This document shows, in pieces, positions 34,840-44,042 of a stretch of DNA of 64,000 nucleotides. Numbering within the stretch: the stretch's first letter is position 1; the number at the start of each line of letters is the position of its first letter. Made by a program: the position numbers and the translations under genes. Source of the DNA: Pseudooceanicola pacificus (GTDB lineage: Bacteria > Pseudomonadota > Alphaproteobacteria > Rhodobacterales > Rhodobacteraceae); NCBI RefSeq assembly GCF_009789075.1, contig NZ_WNXQ01000010.1, positions 46,940-110,939 of the forward strand, given 5' to 3'. The notes under the pieces are model-generated. The model did no database searches and was not told the DNA's origin. It was given only the letters and a program-made list of their open reading frames with translations.

Positions 34840-35792
34840 TCGTCCAGCGCCACGTCACGCACCGATGCCGCCTCTTCCGCCGACATCAGCAGCGGCTTGG
34901 CGGGCTCCATCAGGGTCATGTAGCCCTCGGGCAGGCCCGCGTCGGGCTCCACCGCCGGGTACATCCAGTTGGTCGTCGGGATGACGGACTGGAAGGCGTC
35001 GGTGACCATGAACTGCAGGAACTGCTGCGCCAGCTCGGGCTGGTCCGAGGATTTCAGCATCCCCGCGACCTCGACCTGCATGTAATGCCCTTCCTCGAAC
35101 GGCAGGGCGATCTTGCTGTCGTCGCCCTCGGCGATCAGGTGATAGGCGGGCGAGGTGGTGTAGGACAGCACCAGATCGGCCTCGCCATCGAGGAACAGAT
35201 CATAGGCCTCGGACCAGCCGGGCGTGACCGTGACGATATTGTCGGCGAGCTCTTCCCAGATGTCCTCGGCCGCATCGCCATAGGCCTGCTTGACCCACAT
35301 CAGCAGCCCCAGCCCGGGCGTGGAGCTGCGCGGATCCTGGATCACCACGCTGGCGTCGCTTTCGGCGAGTTCGACAAAACTGGTGGGCATCGGCCCGTCC
35401 TTCAGCCCGACAAAGGCGAAATAGCCCCAGTCGAAGGGCACGAATTCCGGGTCCTGCCACGGGATCGGCAGGGCATAATCCGCCTTGACCGTGACGGGCG
35501 CGAACAGCCCCGACTCACGCGCCGCGCCGATCAGCGCGGTGTCGAGCCCCAGGACCACATCGGCCTCGCTCCGCGCGCCTTCCAGCCGCAGCCGGGACAG
35601 CACAGATGCACCGTCGCCGGCGGTCACGAACTGCAGATCGCAGCCGCAGGTTTCCTCGAACGCCTGTTCCACCGCCGGGCCGGGGCCCCATTCGGTGTTG
35701 AAGCTGTCGTAGGTATAGACAGAAAGCACGGGGGTATCCGCAGCCGCCTGGGTGGCGGCCAGCAGTCCCGTGGCAATAGCGAGATGTCTCAA
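34815..35792 (-). CDS. thiB: Thiamine ABC transporter substrate-binding protein
   Basis: A 325-aa periplasmic binding protein with signal peptide RHLAIATGLLAATQAAA and the ThiB-type mature start TPVLSVYTYDSFNTEWGPGPAVE. The start is read as TTG at 35792 because AAGGAGGA lies five bases before it; a longer reading would run into the riboswitch. It delivers thiamine or TPP to ThiP/ThiQ. First gene of the operon. Confidence 0.9.
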   Translation of the reverse strand: MRHLAIATGLLAATQAAADTPVLSVYTYDSFNTEWGPGPAVEQAFEETCGCDLQFVTAGDGASVLSRLRLEGARSEADVVLGLDTALIGAARESGLFAPVTVKADYALPIPWQDPEFVPFDWGYFAFVGLKDGPMPTSFVELAESDASVVIQDPRSSTPGLGLLMWVKQAYGDAAEDIWEELADNIVTVTPGWSEAYDLFLDGEADLVLSYTTSPAYHLIAEGDDSKIALPFEEGHYMQVEVAGMLKSSDQPELAQQFLQFMVTDAFQSVIPTTNWMYPAVEPDAGLPEGYMTLMEPAKPLLMSAEEAASVRDVALDEWRRALSQ

Positions 35793-35841
35793 CGCATCCT
35801 CCTTATCGCGACGGGCGGAGTCAGTTGGATGCTTCAGCACA

Positions 35842-35930
35842 ACCTTCCCTCCGCCGGTCTTAACCGGTTCAGGTTCAACGGGTTCGCCGGATGGCATCTC
35901 AGCCCTGCATGAGGGCACCCCGAGGTAAGG
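35842..35930 (-). promoter_or_regulatory. TPP riboswitch (THI element)
   Basis: Conserved blocks are present in order on the minus strand: CTCGGGGTGCC, GCTGAGATG, ACCCGTTGAACCTGA, ACCGGTTAAGACCGGCG and GAGGGAAGG. These are the consensus elements of the thiamine pyrophosphate riboswitch. Its 3' end is about 50 nt upstream of thiB, so TPP is expected to turn off thiBPQ. Confidence 0.95.
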
Positions 35931-36106
35931 CGCACCCTAGTGCCACGGCCAGGGTGGTGCAAGGCCCCCGGGCCTCAGCCCCGGCCTTGATCCGGCGGGC
36001 AAAGGGGGCCGCCGCCGGATGCCGGGCGCGCGAGGCGGGCAGTGCCACCCGGTCCCTGTCCGCGCCGCATGAGGGATGCAGGGACGGATGCCCCCCGGCA
36101 TTATGA

Positions 36107-36255
36107 TGGCGCAGCAGCCACTGCCGCGCCCGTCTGCACTGCCAGACCTGCGACAACCCGCCGACCGGCGATGGCGACGGGATCGGGCGCATCGCCCGCG
36201 CCGCCGTCTCCCGCTTCACCAAGGACGAAGAGCTGGACCGCCTCGCGGTCCGACA
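36107..36255 (+). pseudogene. Possible C-terminal remnant of an aminotransferase-like gene
   Basis: In one plus-strand frame a stop is followed by a protein-like stretch: TCDNPPTGDGDGIGRI then ARAAVSRFTKDEELDRLA. This resembles the C-terminus of class V aminotransferases/cysteine desulfurases, where R-x-S-x-x-x-Y/F-x-T-x-E-E-x-D is common. No start, N-terminal part or PLP lysine is present. The rest of 35943-36420 shows no gene. Confidence 0.25.
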
Positions 36256-36420
36256 CAGCGCGCGCGCGCCATCTTCATCTCGTCCAAAATACTCCCGCCG
36301 GAGGCGTCCAACCGCCTCCACGGGACAAGACCGCCCGTGGCAGGGCACCGGACCCCGCCACAGGCGACCCTTTCCCCCGGCCGAAGGGGGCGCGCATGAC
36401 GCCCCCCCAACAGCTCCGGC

Positions 36421-37779
36421 TCAGTGCGGCTTGGCGTAGGCGGCCAGCTCCTTCTCGGCCGCCTCGTCCATTTCCAGATCGTCCTCGGTCATGACCCCGG
36501 CATCCGGGTCGTTGAAGATCGCCATATCGACCTTGCCCTCGCCCTTGGCCACGATGGTCGACACCACGGCGTCGCCTGTGATGTTCACCGCCGTGCGGAT
36601 CATGTCCATCAGCCGGTCGACGCCCAGAATGATGGCAATGCCTTCGATCGGCAGGCCGACCTGGCTCAGCACCATGGTCAGCATGACAAGGCCCACGCCC
36701 GGCACGCCCGCCGTCCCGATGGAGGCCAGCACCGCCATGGCGATCACCGTGACATAGCCGCCAAGCCCGAGGTCGATGCCATAGACATTGGCCAGGAAGA
36801 CCGTGGCCACGCCCTGCATGATCGCCGTGCCGTCCATGTTGATCGTCGCGCCGAAGGGCACGCAGAACGAGGCGACGGAGTTGTCCACGCCCACCCGCTG
36901 GGTCGTGCAGCGCAGCGTGACCGGGATCGTCGCGTTGGACGAGGCGGTCGAAAAGGCAAAGATCTGCGCCGGCCGCATCTTCTTCATGAAGATGAAGGGA
37001 TTCAGACCCGACAACGCCTTGAGCAGCAGCATCAGCGTGCCGAAGAGGTGCAGCAGCAGCGCCAGGACCAGCGTGACCACATAGGCCATCACCGGGATGA
37101 ACAGCTCGATCCCCTGTTCGGTGAAGGTCTTGGCGATCAGGCAGAAGACGCCATAGGGGGCAAAGGCCATCACGATCGAGACGACTTTCATCATCACCTC
37201 GTTCATGTATTCGCACCCTTCGATGAAGGGTTTGGACTTGCCGCCCAGCATCAGCACCGCAATGCCCAGGATCACCGTGTAAAAGATCACCTGCAGCATG
37301 TCGCCGTTGGCGAAGGAGGCGACGGGGTTTGTCGGCACGATCCCGGCAAAGACATCCCAGACCGAAGGCGCCTCTTTCCCGGTCACGCCCGTGGTATCGA
37401 CGCCCGCCATGTCAAAGCCCTTGCCCGGGCCGATGATCGTGGCCAGCAGGATCGCCACCGCAATGGCGATGGCCGTGGTCGCCAGGTAGAGCGCAAAGCT
37501 CTTGCCGCCGACCCGGCCCAGCACGCGGATATCGCCGATGCCGGTCACGCCGCAGATCAGCGAGAAGAAGACCAGCGGCACGACAAGCATCTTCAGCGCG
37601 TTCACGAACATCTTGCCGATCATGGCGAAGAGTCCGCCGACGACATGCGTGTTGATGAAGCTCGAATCGATCATGTTGAAGATCACGCCGACGATCAGGC
37701 CAAGGCCCATCCCCAGCATCACCTTGACTGTCAGGGACATTTTGCCGCCACCGGGTGGTGTCATGGTTGTGGTGGTCAT
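36421..37779 (-). CDS. Dicarboxylate/amino acid:cation symporter (DAACS family)
   Basis: 452 aa with multiple membrane helices. Family motifs include FSTASSNATIPVTLRCT (the serine-rich hairpin), FCVPFGATINMDGTAI (NMDGT substrate/cation motif) and GVDRLMDMIRTAVNITGDA. It imports glutamate, aspartate or C4-dicarboxylates with Na+ or H+. The start at 37779 follows CGGAGG; the longer reading upstream is not convincing. Monocistronic. The exact substrate is undetermined. Confidence 0.9.
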   Translation of the reverse strand: MTTTTMTPPGGGKMSLTVKVMLGMGLGLIVGVIFNMIDSSFINTHVVGGLFAMIGKMFVNALKMLVVPLVFFSLICGVTGIGDIRVLGRVGGKSFALYLATTAIAIAVAILLATIIGPGKGFDMAGVDTTGVTGKEAPSVWDVFAGIVPTNPVASFANGDMLQVIFYTVILGIAVLMLGGKSKPFIEGCEYMNEVMMKVVSIVMAFAPYGVFCLIAKTFTEQGIELFIPVMAYVVTLVLALLLHLFGTLMLLLKALSGLNPFIFMKKMRPAQIFAFSTASSNATIPVTLRCTTQRVGVDNSVASFCVPFGATINMDGTAIMQGVATVFLANVYGIDLGLGGYVTVIAMAVLASIGTAGVPGVGLVMLTMVLSQVGLPIEGIAIILGVDRLMDMIRTAVNITGDAVVSTIVAKGEGKVDMAIFNDPDAGVMTEDDLEMDEAAEKELAAYAKPH

Positions 37780-38326
37780 TTCAGCCTCCGCTGTTGGTTG
37801 TTCCAAAAGTGTGACACGGATGCAGGAATACGCATAGTTTCCTTTGACCTCTGGCAGGAAAATGCCCGGATTCCGACGGGTTACGCCACTGAATCGGGCC
37901 AGGAACCCGGTGCCGGTGCCGTGGTTTTGATTTCGGAAACAATCGCCGGGGCGCGACTCACCTGCCGGCACGTCGCGACGTTCGGCCCTGTCGGCGCGTC
38001 ACGGGCCGCGGGAATTCCGGTCCCGTCACCTGCGGCAGATCGGCCAGCCGGGGCACATCATCCCGGCGGCCCACGGGGATCGCGCGGCGGAGGTTGCCGG
38101 CCGGAACGGACGGTGCTGCATGCGGCGGCCCGGCCTGCCCCGGGGCAAGCGTCTCATGGAAGGAATATCCCTGCCTTGAAAGATGCCGCGACAGACCGCC
38201 GCGCCCATCCGCCCGACATGGCCCGACCTGACCGCACCGCAGACCGCCTGCCGCCGTCTCTCCCGCGGCTGGCCGGGTCCGGCGGGCACCCTGTGACGGA
38301 TGCGGTCAGGGCAAGGCCAAGGCCCT
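37780..38326. other. Intergenic region, no gene recognised
   Basis: The symporter promoter must lie near its start, where the sequence becomes slightly AT-richer. The remainder is GC-rich without protein-like frames, strong hairpins followed by T-runs, or repeats that I can support. Confidence 0.5.
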
Positions 38327-39232
38327 TCAGAGCATCGTGCCCGCGGGCAGCGCCATGCCGCGCAGGAACTGCTCGCGCTCCTGCGGACCCTTGCCCGCCC
38401 GTTGCAGGCGCAGGATTTCCACCGCGCCCCTGCCGCAGGCAACGCGCAGCGCATCGTCCAGCACCTCGCCGGGCTGTCCCGCCCCCTCGGCCAGGCGCGA
38501 GGCAAGCAGCTTGATCCGCTGCCCTTCGACCTCGGTCCAGGCGCCGGGAAAGGGCGAGAGGCCGCGAATCTGGCGGTCCACCTCCTCGGCCGGGCGGGTC
38601 CAGTCGATGCGGGCCTCGGCCTTGTCGATCTTCTGGGCGTAGGTCACGCCCGCCTCGGGCTGGGGCTCGGGGGTCAGGTCGGGCATCTGGTTCAGCGCCT
38701 CGACGATCAGCCCCGCGCCCATCTCTGACAGGCGGTCGTGCAGGTCGGCGGTGGTTTCCTCATCGCCGATCATGGTGGCAGCCTTCATCAGCACCGGGCC
38801 GGTGTCGAGCCCGGCCTCCATCTGCATGATGCAGATGCCGGTTTCCCGGTCGCCCGCCATGATCGCCCGGTGGATCGGCGCCGCCCCGCGCCAGCGCGGC
38901 AGCAGCGAGGCGTGGATGTTCAGGCACCCCAGGCGCGGCGCGTCGAGGATCGGCTGCGGCAGGATCAGGCCATAGGCCACGACAACGGCGATATCGGCAT
39001 CAAGCGCGGCAAAGTCCTGTTGCGCCTCGGCGTTGCGGAGGGACTTGGGGTGGCGCACCGTCAGACCAAGCGCCTCGGCCCTGGCGTGCACGGGGGTCGG
39101 CCGGTCCTTCTTGCCCCGGCCGGCGGGGCGCGGGGGTTGGCAGTAGACGGCGGCGATCTCGTGCCCCGCCGCGACCAGCGCGTCGAGGACAGGGACCGAG
39201 AAATCGGGGGTTCCCATGAAGATCACGCGCAT
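38327..39232 (-). CDS. fmt: Methionyl-tRNA formyltransferase
   Basis: 301 aa. It formylates Met-tRNAi using 10-formyl-THF. The N-terminal formyltransferase domain begins [18 protein letters not shown] and contains [20 protein letters not shown] with the catalytic Asn and His; the C-terminal domain (about 205-301) contacts the tRNA. The start at 39232 is where homologues begin. It lies downstream of the def cluster on the same strand but 477 bp away, an unusually long gap for a def-fmt pair. Confidence 0.95.
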   Translation of the reverse strand: MRVIFMGTPDFSVPVLDALVAAGHEIAAVYCQPPRPAGRGKKDRPTPVHARAEALGLTVRHPKSLRNAEAQQDFAALDADIAVVVAYGLILPQPILDAPRLGCLNIHASLLPRWRGAAPIHRAIMAGDRETGICIMQMEAGLDTGPVLMKAATMIGDEETTADLHDRLSEMGAGLIVEALNQMPDLTPEPQPEAGVTYAQKIDKAEARIDWTRPAEEVDRQIRGLSPFPGAWTEVEGQRIKLLASRLAEGAGQPGEVLDDALRVACGRGAVEILRLQRAGKGPQEREQFLRGMALPAGTML

Positions 39233-39709
39233 GTCCGGCCCTCCTGTGCTGTCGGGGGAGACATAGAACGCGGTGCGGCGCGGGGCCAGAGGGGATGGCG
39301 CGCGGCGATTGGCGCCTGAGGCACAAGTTTGTGGCAAACGGTGCGACCTGTCCGAAAAGGTGACGGCGCAAAACCCGCGCGGGCCACGATCTTCTGGCGC
39401 CACGTTCCCACAGTATCGCCCGGCCGCAGGCCGGGAGGGCGCTTGGCGATGTCACAAGCCGCAAAATCGCCATCTCTGCTTTAGAGCACACGGCCTATCT
39501 CAATCCCTGCACATGCCCTCTCAGGGTCGGGCGCCACCCTCCTCGCTTTCGTTCTGCGGTTTGGGCAGGGGGTTGTGCACGTGAAGCGCACAGCAACAAA
39601 ACTCATTCGGATCAACAGTTTGCGGGAAAGTCGCATGTGACCGGGACGGATGCGGGACGGCTCCGTTTCCGGGCCCGGGCTCGTCGCAAAGGGCACCCCG
39701 AGGCACCAA
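39233..39709. other. Intergenic region between def and fmt, no gene recognised
   Basis: 477 bp, slightly lower in GC around 39440-39650. A 71-codon minus-strand frame (39481-39696) has no protein-like character. No terminator with a U-run is evident. It could hold an fmt promoter or a small RNA, but nothing specific is supportable. Confidence 0.4.
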
Positions 39710-40204
39710 TCACCCCGCTTTTTTCGCCCGCCTCAGCAGCATGTCCCGTTTCATCTTGCTCAGCCGGTCGAAATACATCCGCCCCGCCAGATGGTCGATC
39801 TGGTGCTGTACGCTGGTCGCCCAGAGGCCGACGAAATCCCGCTCCTCGACCTCGCCCGCGCTGTTGAGGAACCGCACCGTCACCGCCCGGGGACGTTCGA
39901 TCCGGGCCGAGACGCCGGGCAGGTTCGGGCTGGCCTCCTCATGGCCGCGCAGCTCGATCGAGGCATGCAGAACCTCGGGATTGGCCAGCAGCACCGCCTG
40001 CCCCCGCTTGTCCGAGGCATCCACCACGGCCAGACGGAGCATGATGCCGATCTGCGGCGCGGCAAGGCCCACGCCCGGCATCGCCTCCATCGTGTCGACC
40101 ATGTCGCGCCAGATCGCGCGGATTTCGTCCGTCACCTCCTCGACCGCGATGGCGGGGGTGCGCAGGCGCTTGTCGGGCCAGGGGATGCAACGGCGGGCGG
40201 TCAT
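39710..40204 (-). CDS. Peptide deformylase-like protein with degenerate active site
   Basis: 164 aa with the deformylase fold (PGVGLAAPQIGI, VQHQIDHLAGRMYFDRL). Two of three active-site motifs are altered: EGCLS reads EASPN, so the metal-ligand Cys is replaced by Ser, and HExxH reads HQIDH, so the catalytic Glu is Gln. The two His ligands remain. Canonical deformylase activity is doubtful. It overlaps the preceding def gene by 4 bp (ATGA), is intact and shows no frameshift, so it looks like a retained paralogue with a changed role and not decay. Confidence 0.85.
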   Translation of the reverse strand: MTARRCIPWPDKRLRTPAIAVEEVTDEIRAIWRDMVDTMEAMPGVGLAAPQIGIMLRLAVVDASDKRGQAVLLANPEVLHASIELRGHEEASPNLPGVSARIERPRAVTVRFLNSAGEVEERDFVGLWATSVQHQIDHLAGRMYFDRLSKMKRDMLLRRAKKAG

Positions 40205-40701
40205 CCCGCGCCCCCTGCATAGGCCTGTTCCAGGATCGCGCGCACCTCGGGCGTCTGGTGGTCAAGGATCACCCGCCCGTCCAGATGGTCGTATTCGTGC
40301 TGCGCGCAGGTGGCGTGAAAGCCGGACAGCCGGGCCTGCACCTCGTGCCAGTCCGCATCGAACCAGCGCAGCACGACCTCGGCCGGGCGCGAGACCGCTG
40401 CGGCGACACCGACGATGGACAGGCAGGCCTCGTCCCGCACGGCATGCGCCTCGGACCGCTCGACGATCTCGGGGTTGATGCAGGCGACGGGGGTGGGCTC
40501 GCCCTCCTTCCAGGTCACGTCCATGACGAAGAGGCGTTCCATCACGCCCACCTGGGGGCCCGCCAGGCCACGGCCCGGGGCGGCATACATCGTCTCGAAC
40601 ATGTCGGCGATCAGCGCCGTGCGGTCGGCCCCGAACGGCACGGGATCGCAGACCTGCCGCAGCCGGGGATCGGGCCAGGCGACAATCGGCAGAACGGCCA
40701 T
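40201..40701 (-). CDS. Peptide deformylase (second copy)
   Basis: A 166-aa deformylase paralogue. Motifs: PGRGLAGPQVGV (GLAAPQ variant), DEACLSIVG (EGCLS variant with the Cys kept) and CAQHEYDHLDG (HExxH intact). Metal ligands and the catalytic Glu are all present, so it is probably active but divergent. The ATG overlaps the stop of the canonical def by one base. It removes formyl groups from nascent N-termini, perhaps on a narrower substrate set. Confidence 0.88.
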   Translation of the reverse strand: MAVLPIVAWPDPRLRQVCDPVPFGADRTALIADMFETMYAAPGRGLAGPQVGVMERLFVMDVTWKEGEPTPVACINPEIVERSEAHAVRDEACLSIVGVAAAVSRPAEVVLRWFDADWHEVQARLSGFHATCAQHEYDHLDGRVILDHQTPEVRAILEQAYAGGAG

Positions 40702-41225
40702 CAGACCCGCGCCCGTTCCCGCTTCAGCTTCTGCATCCTGCGGGTGATCATCTGGCGGCGCATCGGCGTCAGGTAGTCGATGAACAGCTTGCCATCGAGG
40801 TGGTCGATCTCGTGCTGCACGCAGGTCGCCCACAGCTTGTCGAAGGTCTCGACCCGCTCGACCCCGTCACGGTCGATCCAGCGCACCTCGACCTCGGCCG
40901 GGCGCTCGACCTCGCCGTATTGCTCGGGGATCGACAGGCAGCCTTCCTCGTAGACGCTTTTCGCGTCCGAACTGGCCACCACCTGCGGGTTGAACATCAC
41001 GTAGGGGCGGGGCGGGCCCTCCTCCTTCACGCAGTCCATCACGATCAGGCGCTCGCTGATGCCCAGCTGTGGCGCGGCCAGCCCGATGCCGGGCGCATCG
41101 TACATGGTTTCCAGCATATCGTCGGCCAGAGCCCGCAACTCGTCGTTGATGTCCGCCACCGGGGCGGCCACCTTTTTCAGGCGCGGATCGGGATGGATCA
41201 GGATCGGACGTTTCATTTTGTCCAT
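40701..41225 (-). CDS. def: Peptide deformylase (canonical copy)
   Basis: 174 aa with all three standard motifs: PGIGLAAPQLG, EEGCLSIPEQ and VQHEIDHLDG. This is the main enzyme removing the N-formyl group from new proteins. An alternative ATG three codons downstream (41216) is possible, and homologues usually begin MKRPILIHPD; neither has a strong ribosome-binding site. First gene of the def-def-def cluster. Confidence 0.95.
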   Translation of the reverse strand: MDKMKRPILIHPDPRLKKVAAPVADINDELRALADDMLETMYDAPGIGLAAPQLGISERLIVMDCVKEEGPPRPYVMFNPQVVASSDAKSVYEEGCLSIPEQYGEVERPAEVEVRWIDRDGVERVETFDKLWATCVQHEIDHLDGKLFIDYLTPMRRQMITRRMQKLKRERARV

Positions 41226-41390
41226 TTATGACAAGCCCCGGCGACGCGCAACGGCGGACAAATGCCCACCGGCATGCGATTGCGCAATTTTCAAGGGATC
41301 GCAAAGGCATCCGTGCATCGCTGCACCTCCGCACCCCTTGCGGCTGGAGCCTCAGAGTTTAGCGTTGCCCGATCAATTGACGGGGCCAAT

Positions 41391-42563
41391 ATGAACTTCG
41401 ACGAGATCATCGAGCGGCGCGGCACCCATTCCGCGAAATGGGACAACATGGAAACCTATTCGGGCGTATCGCCCGACGGCGGTATCCCGATGTGGGTCGC
41501 CGACATGGACTTCCGCCCGCCGCAAAAGGTGCTCGACGCGATGCGCGCCTATGTCGATCACGGGGTGTTCGGCTATTTCGGCGGGGACCAGGACTATCTG
41601 GAATCGATCCGCTGGTGGGCCGAGACGCGGCATGGCTGGCAGATCCAGCCCGAGTGGATCTTTTCGACTCATGGGCTGGTGAACGGCGCGGCGCTCTGCT
41701 TGCACAGCTGGACGCAGCCGGGCGACGGGATCATCCTCTTCACCCCGGTCTACCACGCGTTCCACCGCGTGATCGCCGCCGCCGGGCGCGAAGTAGTGCA
41801 GTTCCAGCTGACCGAATCCGATGGCCGCTACGCGATGGATTTCGACGCCTATGAAAAGCAGCTGACCGGGCGCGAAAAGATGGTGCTGCTGTGTTCCCCC
41901 CATAACCCGGGCGGGCGCTGCTGGACGGCCGAGGAACTGCGCCAGCTGGGCGCGTTCTGCGAAAAGCACGACCTGATGATCGTCTCGGACGAGATCCATT
42001 GCGACCTCGTCATGCCTGGCCACAAGCACCTGCCCTTTGCCGTGGCGGCGCCCGAGCTGGCGCACCGGACGGTGATGATGACGGCGGCGACCAAGACCTT
42101 CAACCTGGCGGGCGGGCATACCGGCAACGTGATCATCGCCGATCCGAAACTGCGCGCGACCTTCGAGGCGACGATGGCGGGCCTGGGCCTGTCGCCCAAC
42201 GCCTTTGGCAAGCATCTGACGACGGCTGCCTATTCGCCCGAAGGGGCGGACTGGGTGGATGCGCTCTGCGCCTATCTGGATGGCAACCGCCGGATCTTTG
42301 ACGAGGGGATCGCCGAAATCCCCGGCCTGCGCTCTATGCCGCTGGAGGCGACGTACCTCGCCTGGGTCGATTTCTCGGGCACCGGCATGGACCGGGACGA
42401 GATCATGCGCCGCGTCGCCGAAGAGGCCAAGATCGCCGTGAACCAGGGCCCGGCATTCGGCCAGGGCGGCGATATGTTCAACCGCTTCAACTTCGCCACC
42501 CCCCGCGTGCATGTGGTCGAGGCGGTGAAACGGCTCAAGACCGCCTTCGCCGATCTGCAGTGA
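41391..42563 (+). CDS. PatB/MalY-type PLP-dependent aminotransferase/C-S lyase
   Basis: A 390-aa fold-type I PLP enzyme. MWVADMDFRPP near the N-terminus, CSPHNPGGRCWT (about 168-179), SDEIHCDLV and the PLP lysine in TAATKTFNLAGGHTGN (Lys about 235) are typical of the PatB/MalY group, whose members cleave cystathionine or act as aminotransferases. The start at 41391 fits the conserved NFDEIIERRGT beginning. Monocistronic; the promoter region is 41226-41390. Confidence 0.88.
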   Translation: MNFDEIIERRGTHSAKWDNMETYSGVSPDGGIPMWVADMDFRPPQKVLDAMRAYVDHGVFGYFGGDQDYLESIRWWAETRHGWQIQPEWIFSTHGLVNGAALCLHSWTQPGDGIILFTPVYHAFHRVIAAAGREVVQFQLTESDGRYAMDFDAYEKQLTGREKMVLLCSPHNPGGRCWTAEELRQLGAFCEKHDLMIVSDEIHCDLVMPGHKHLPFAVAAPELAHRTVMMTAATKTFNLAGGHTGNVIIADPKLRATFEATMAGLGLSPNAFGKHLTTAAYSPEGADWVDALCAYLDGNRRIFDEGIAEIPGLRSMPLEATYLAWVDFSGTGMDRDEIMRRVAEEAKIAVNQGPAFGQGGDMFNRFNFATPRVHVVEAVKRLKTAFADLQ

Positions 42564-42570
42564 CCCCGGG

Positions 42571-42978
42571 CTAGCCGAGGGCTTCCAGCGCGGTGCGATA
42601 GGCCTCGGGAATCGCGGCGGCCTTGCGGGCTTTGAGGTCGAAATACACGGTCACCGTCTCGGCCTCGGCCAGGGCGGTGCCGGTGGTGATGTCGAACATC
42701 CGGTGCAGCACCGTCACCGATTTCGACCCCAGCTTGACCAGTTCCGAACGCACCGCGACCGGCGTGCCGCGCTCGGCCTCGGCCAGGTAGCGGATGGTGT
42801 GCTGCACATCGGCCCAGCCGAAATTCTCATCCGTGCGGTGCCCGATCATCGCCAGCATGACAAAGGCCGCATCGTCGAACATGCCCAGGTAATGGCGCAC
42901 GTTCATGTGCCCCATCTCGTCGCAATGCCACGGCTGGACATAGGTGCGCAGCGTCTCGGTTCCGGGCTGATCGGTCAT
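42571..42978 (-). CDS. Acyl-CoA thioesterase (4HBT/hot-dog fold)
   Basis: A 135-aa hot-dog protein. The early motif WHCDEMGHMNVRHYLGMFDDA corresponds to the 4-hydroxybenzoyl-CoA thioesterase/YbgC pattern (D-x-x-G-H-x-N), and the second half has TVYFDLKARKAAAIPE. The start at 42978 is supported by AAAGGA upstream. It is expected to hydrolyse short or aromatic acyl-CoAs. It is convergent with the PatB-like gene and divergent from the next thioesterase. Confidence 0.85.
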   Translation of the reverse strand: MTDQPGTETLRTYVQPWHCDEMGHMNVRHYLGMFDDAAFVMLAMIGHRTDENFGWADVQHTIRYLAEAERGTPVAVRSELVKLGSKSVTVLHRMFDITTGTALAEAETVTVYFDLKARKAAAIPEAYRTALEALG

Positions 42979-43097
42979 CGGGTGTCCTTTCCTCGGGATA
43001 TGCCCGACCCTCGCAATCCGGGCAGGGGATGGCAACCGGGGGGTTGCCGGATTTGCATGCGTGTGCATCTAATGGCCGCATCAGAAGGAGGACAGAC

Positions 43098-43481
43098 ATG
43101 GCCGACACGGAATTCGACGGCACCATCCAATTTACCGCGCACGAGGTGACCGGAGAAATCGCCACAGGCGAGATGCCGGTGCAGCCCGGGATCCTGAACC
43201 CCTTCGGCACGGTGCATGCCGGGGCGATGATCTGGTTCGCCGATGTCATCGCCACCCGGCTGGTGCTGGGCGGGGTGTCGACCGAGAAGGGGATGAAGGG
43301 CTTCCCCCTTGCCGTGAACCTCAGCGCCAACCTGCTGGCCAACACGACCGAGGGCACCCTGACCGCCCGCGCCGAATACGTGAAACGCGGGCGGCGCCTG
43401 TCGGTGGTGCGCACGGCGGTCTTTCGCGCCGACGGGCGGCAGCTGATCGACGTCACAACATCTCATGTGCCGTCCGAGTGA
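43098..43481 (+). CDS. PaaI family thioesterase
   Basis: A 127-aa hot-dog thioesterase with NPFGTVHAGAMIWFADVIATR (HGGxxxxxxD-type motif) and VNLSANLLANTTEGTLTARAEYVKRGRRLSV. The start at 43098 follows GAAGGAGG. It probably hydrolyses hydroxyphenylacetyl-CoA-like or general acyl-CoA esters. It is one of three thioesterases side by side here, and the next gene (43579) is a relative. Confidence 0.87.
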   Translation: MADTEFDGTIQFTAHEVTGEIATGEMPVQPGILNPFGTVHAGAMIWFADVIATRLVLGGVSTEKGMKGFPLAVNLSANLLANTTEGTLTARAEYVKRGRRLSVVRTAVFRADGRQLIDVTTSHVPSE

Positions 43482-43578
43482 CCATTCCGCTTAGGCATGT
43501 GGCAAATCGCGCGCCTGATCTCCCCCCGGCCAAGGGAACATGCTAGGCGGTGGCGACGCAGAACCGGACGGAGCACAC

Positions 43579-44040
43579 ATGGCCGAAGACACCGCTGACA
43601 CCCTGATGCACCCGCCGGGCGAAGGCTGGGCGCCTGTCGATGACACCGGCTTCATCGGCCATGTCGGCCCGCTGTGGCAACGCCAGGACAAGGACGGCGT
43701 CCCGATCCTGGCCTTTACCTCGGACGAGCATCACCGCAATTCCAACGGCGTGGTGCAGGGTGGCATGCTGATGACGCTGGCCGACCGCGGCATGGGCCGT
43801 ATGGCGCGCCACGAGGTGCAGGGCCCGGTGGCGACGGTCAGCTTCAGCTACGATTTCATGGCCGCCGCACCGATCGGGCGGTTCATCGAACTGCACCCCA
43901 GGATCGCCAAGCGCACCGGCAGCCTGCTGTTCATGGAATCGGTCCTGATCTCGGACGGAGAGGTCCTTGGCCGCGCCCACGGCGTCTGGAAGAAACTGCG
44001 CACCGTCCCGGTCGAAGGCTACGGCAACAAGCCGATCTGA
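43579..44040 (+). CDS. PaaI-like acyl-CoA thioesterase
   Basis: A 153-aa hot-dog protein with SNGVVQGGMLMTLADRGMGRMA (the HGG-like active-site helix) and a typical second strand set, VATVSFSYDFMAAAPIGRFIELHPRI. The start at 43579 follows CGGAG. It is convergent with the ArsR gene (2 bp). The substrate is not readable. Confidence 0.82.
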   Translation: MAEDTADTLMHPPGEGWAPVDDTGFIGHVGPLWQRQDKDGVPILAFTSDEHHRNSNGVVQGGMLMTLADRGMGRMARHEVQGPVATVSFSYDFMAAAPIGRFIELHPRIAKRTGSLLFMESVLISDGEVLGRAHGVWKKLRTVPVEGYGNKPI

Positions 44041-44042
44041 GG

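Noticed and set aside
36042..36494. A 150-codon plus-strand gene near 36.2 kb
   Set aside because: Threonine/alanine/arginine-rich with no ribosome-binding site or recognisable fold; the better protein-like signal is in another frame and is only a fragment.
36424..38514. Plus-strand open frame spanning the symporter and the following intergenic region
   Set aside because: Antisense to a well-supported transporter, and composition typical of random high-GC frames.
39481..39696. A 71-codon gene between def and fmt
   Set aside because: No ribosome-binding site, no domain pattern, and no sign of conservation that can be judged from the sequence.
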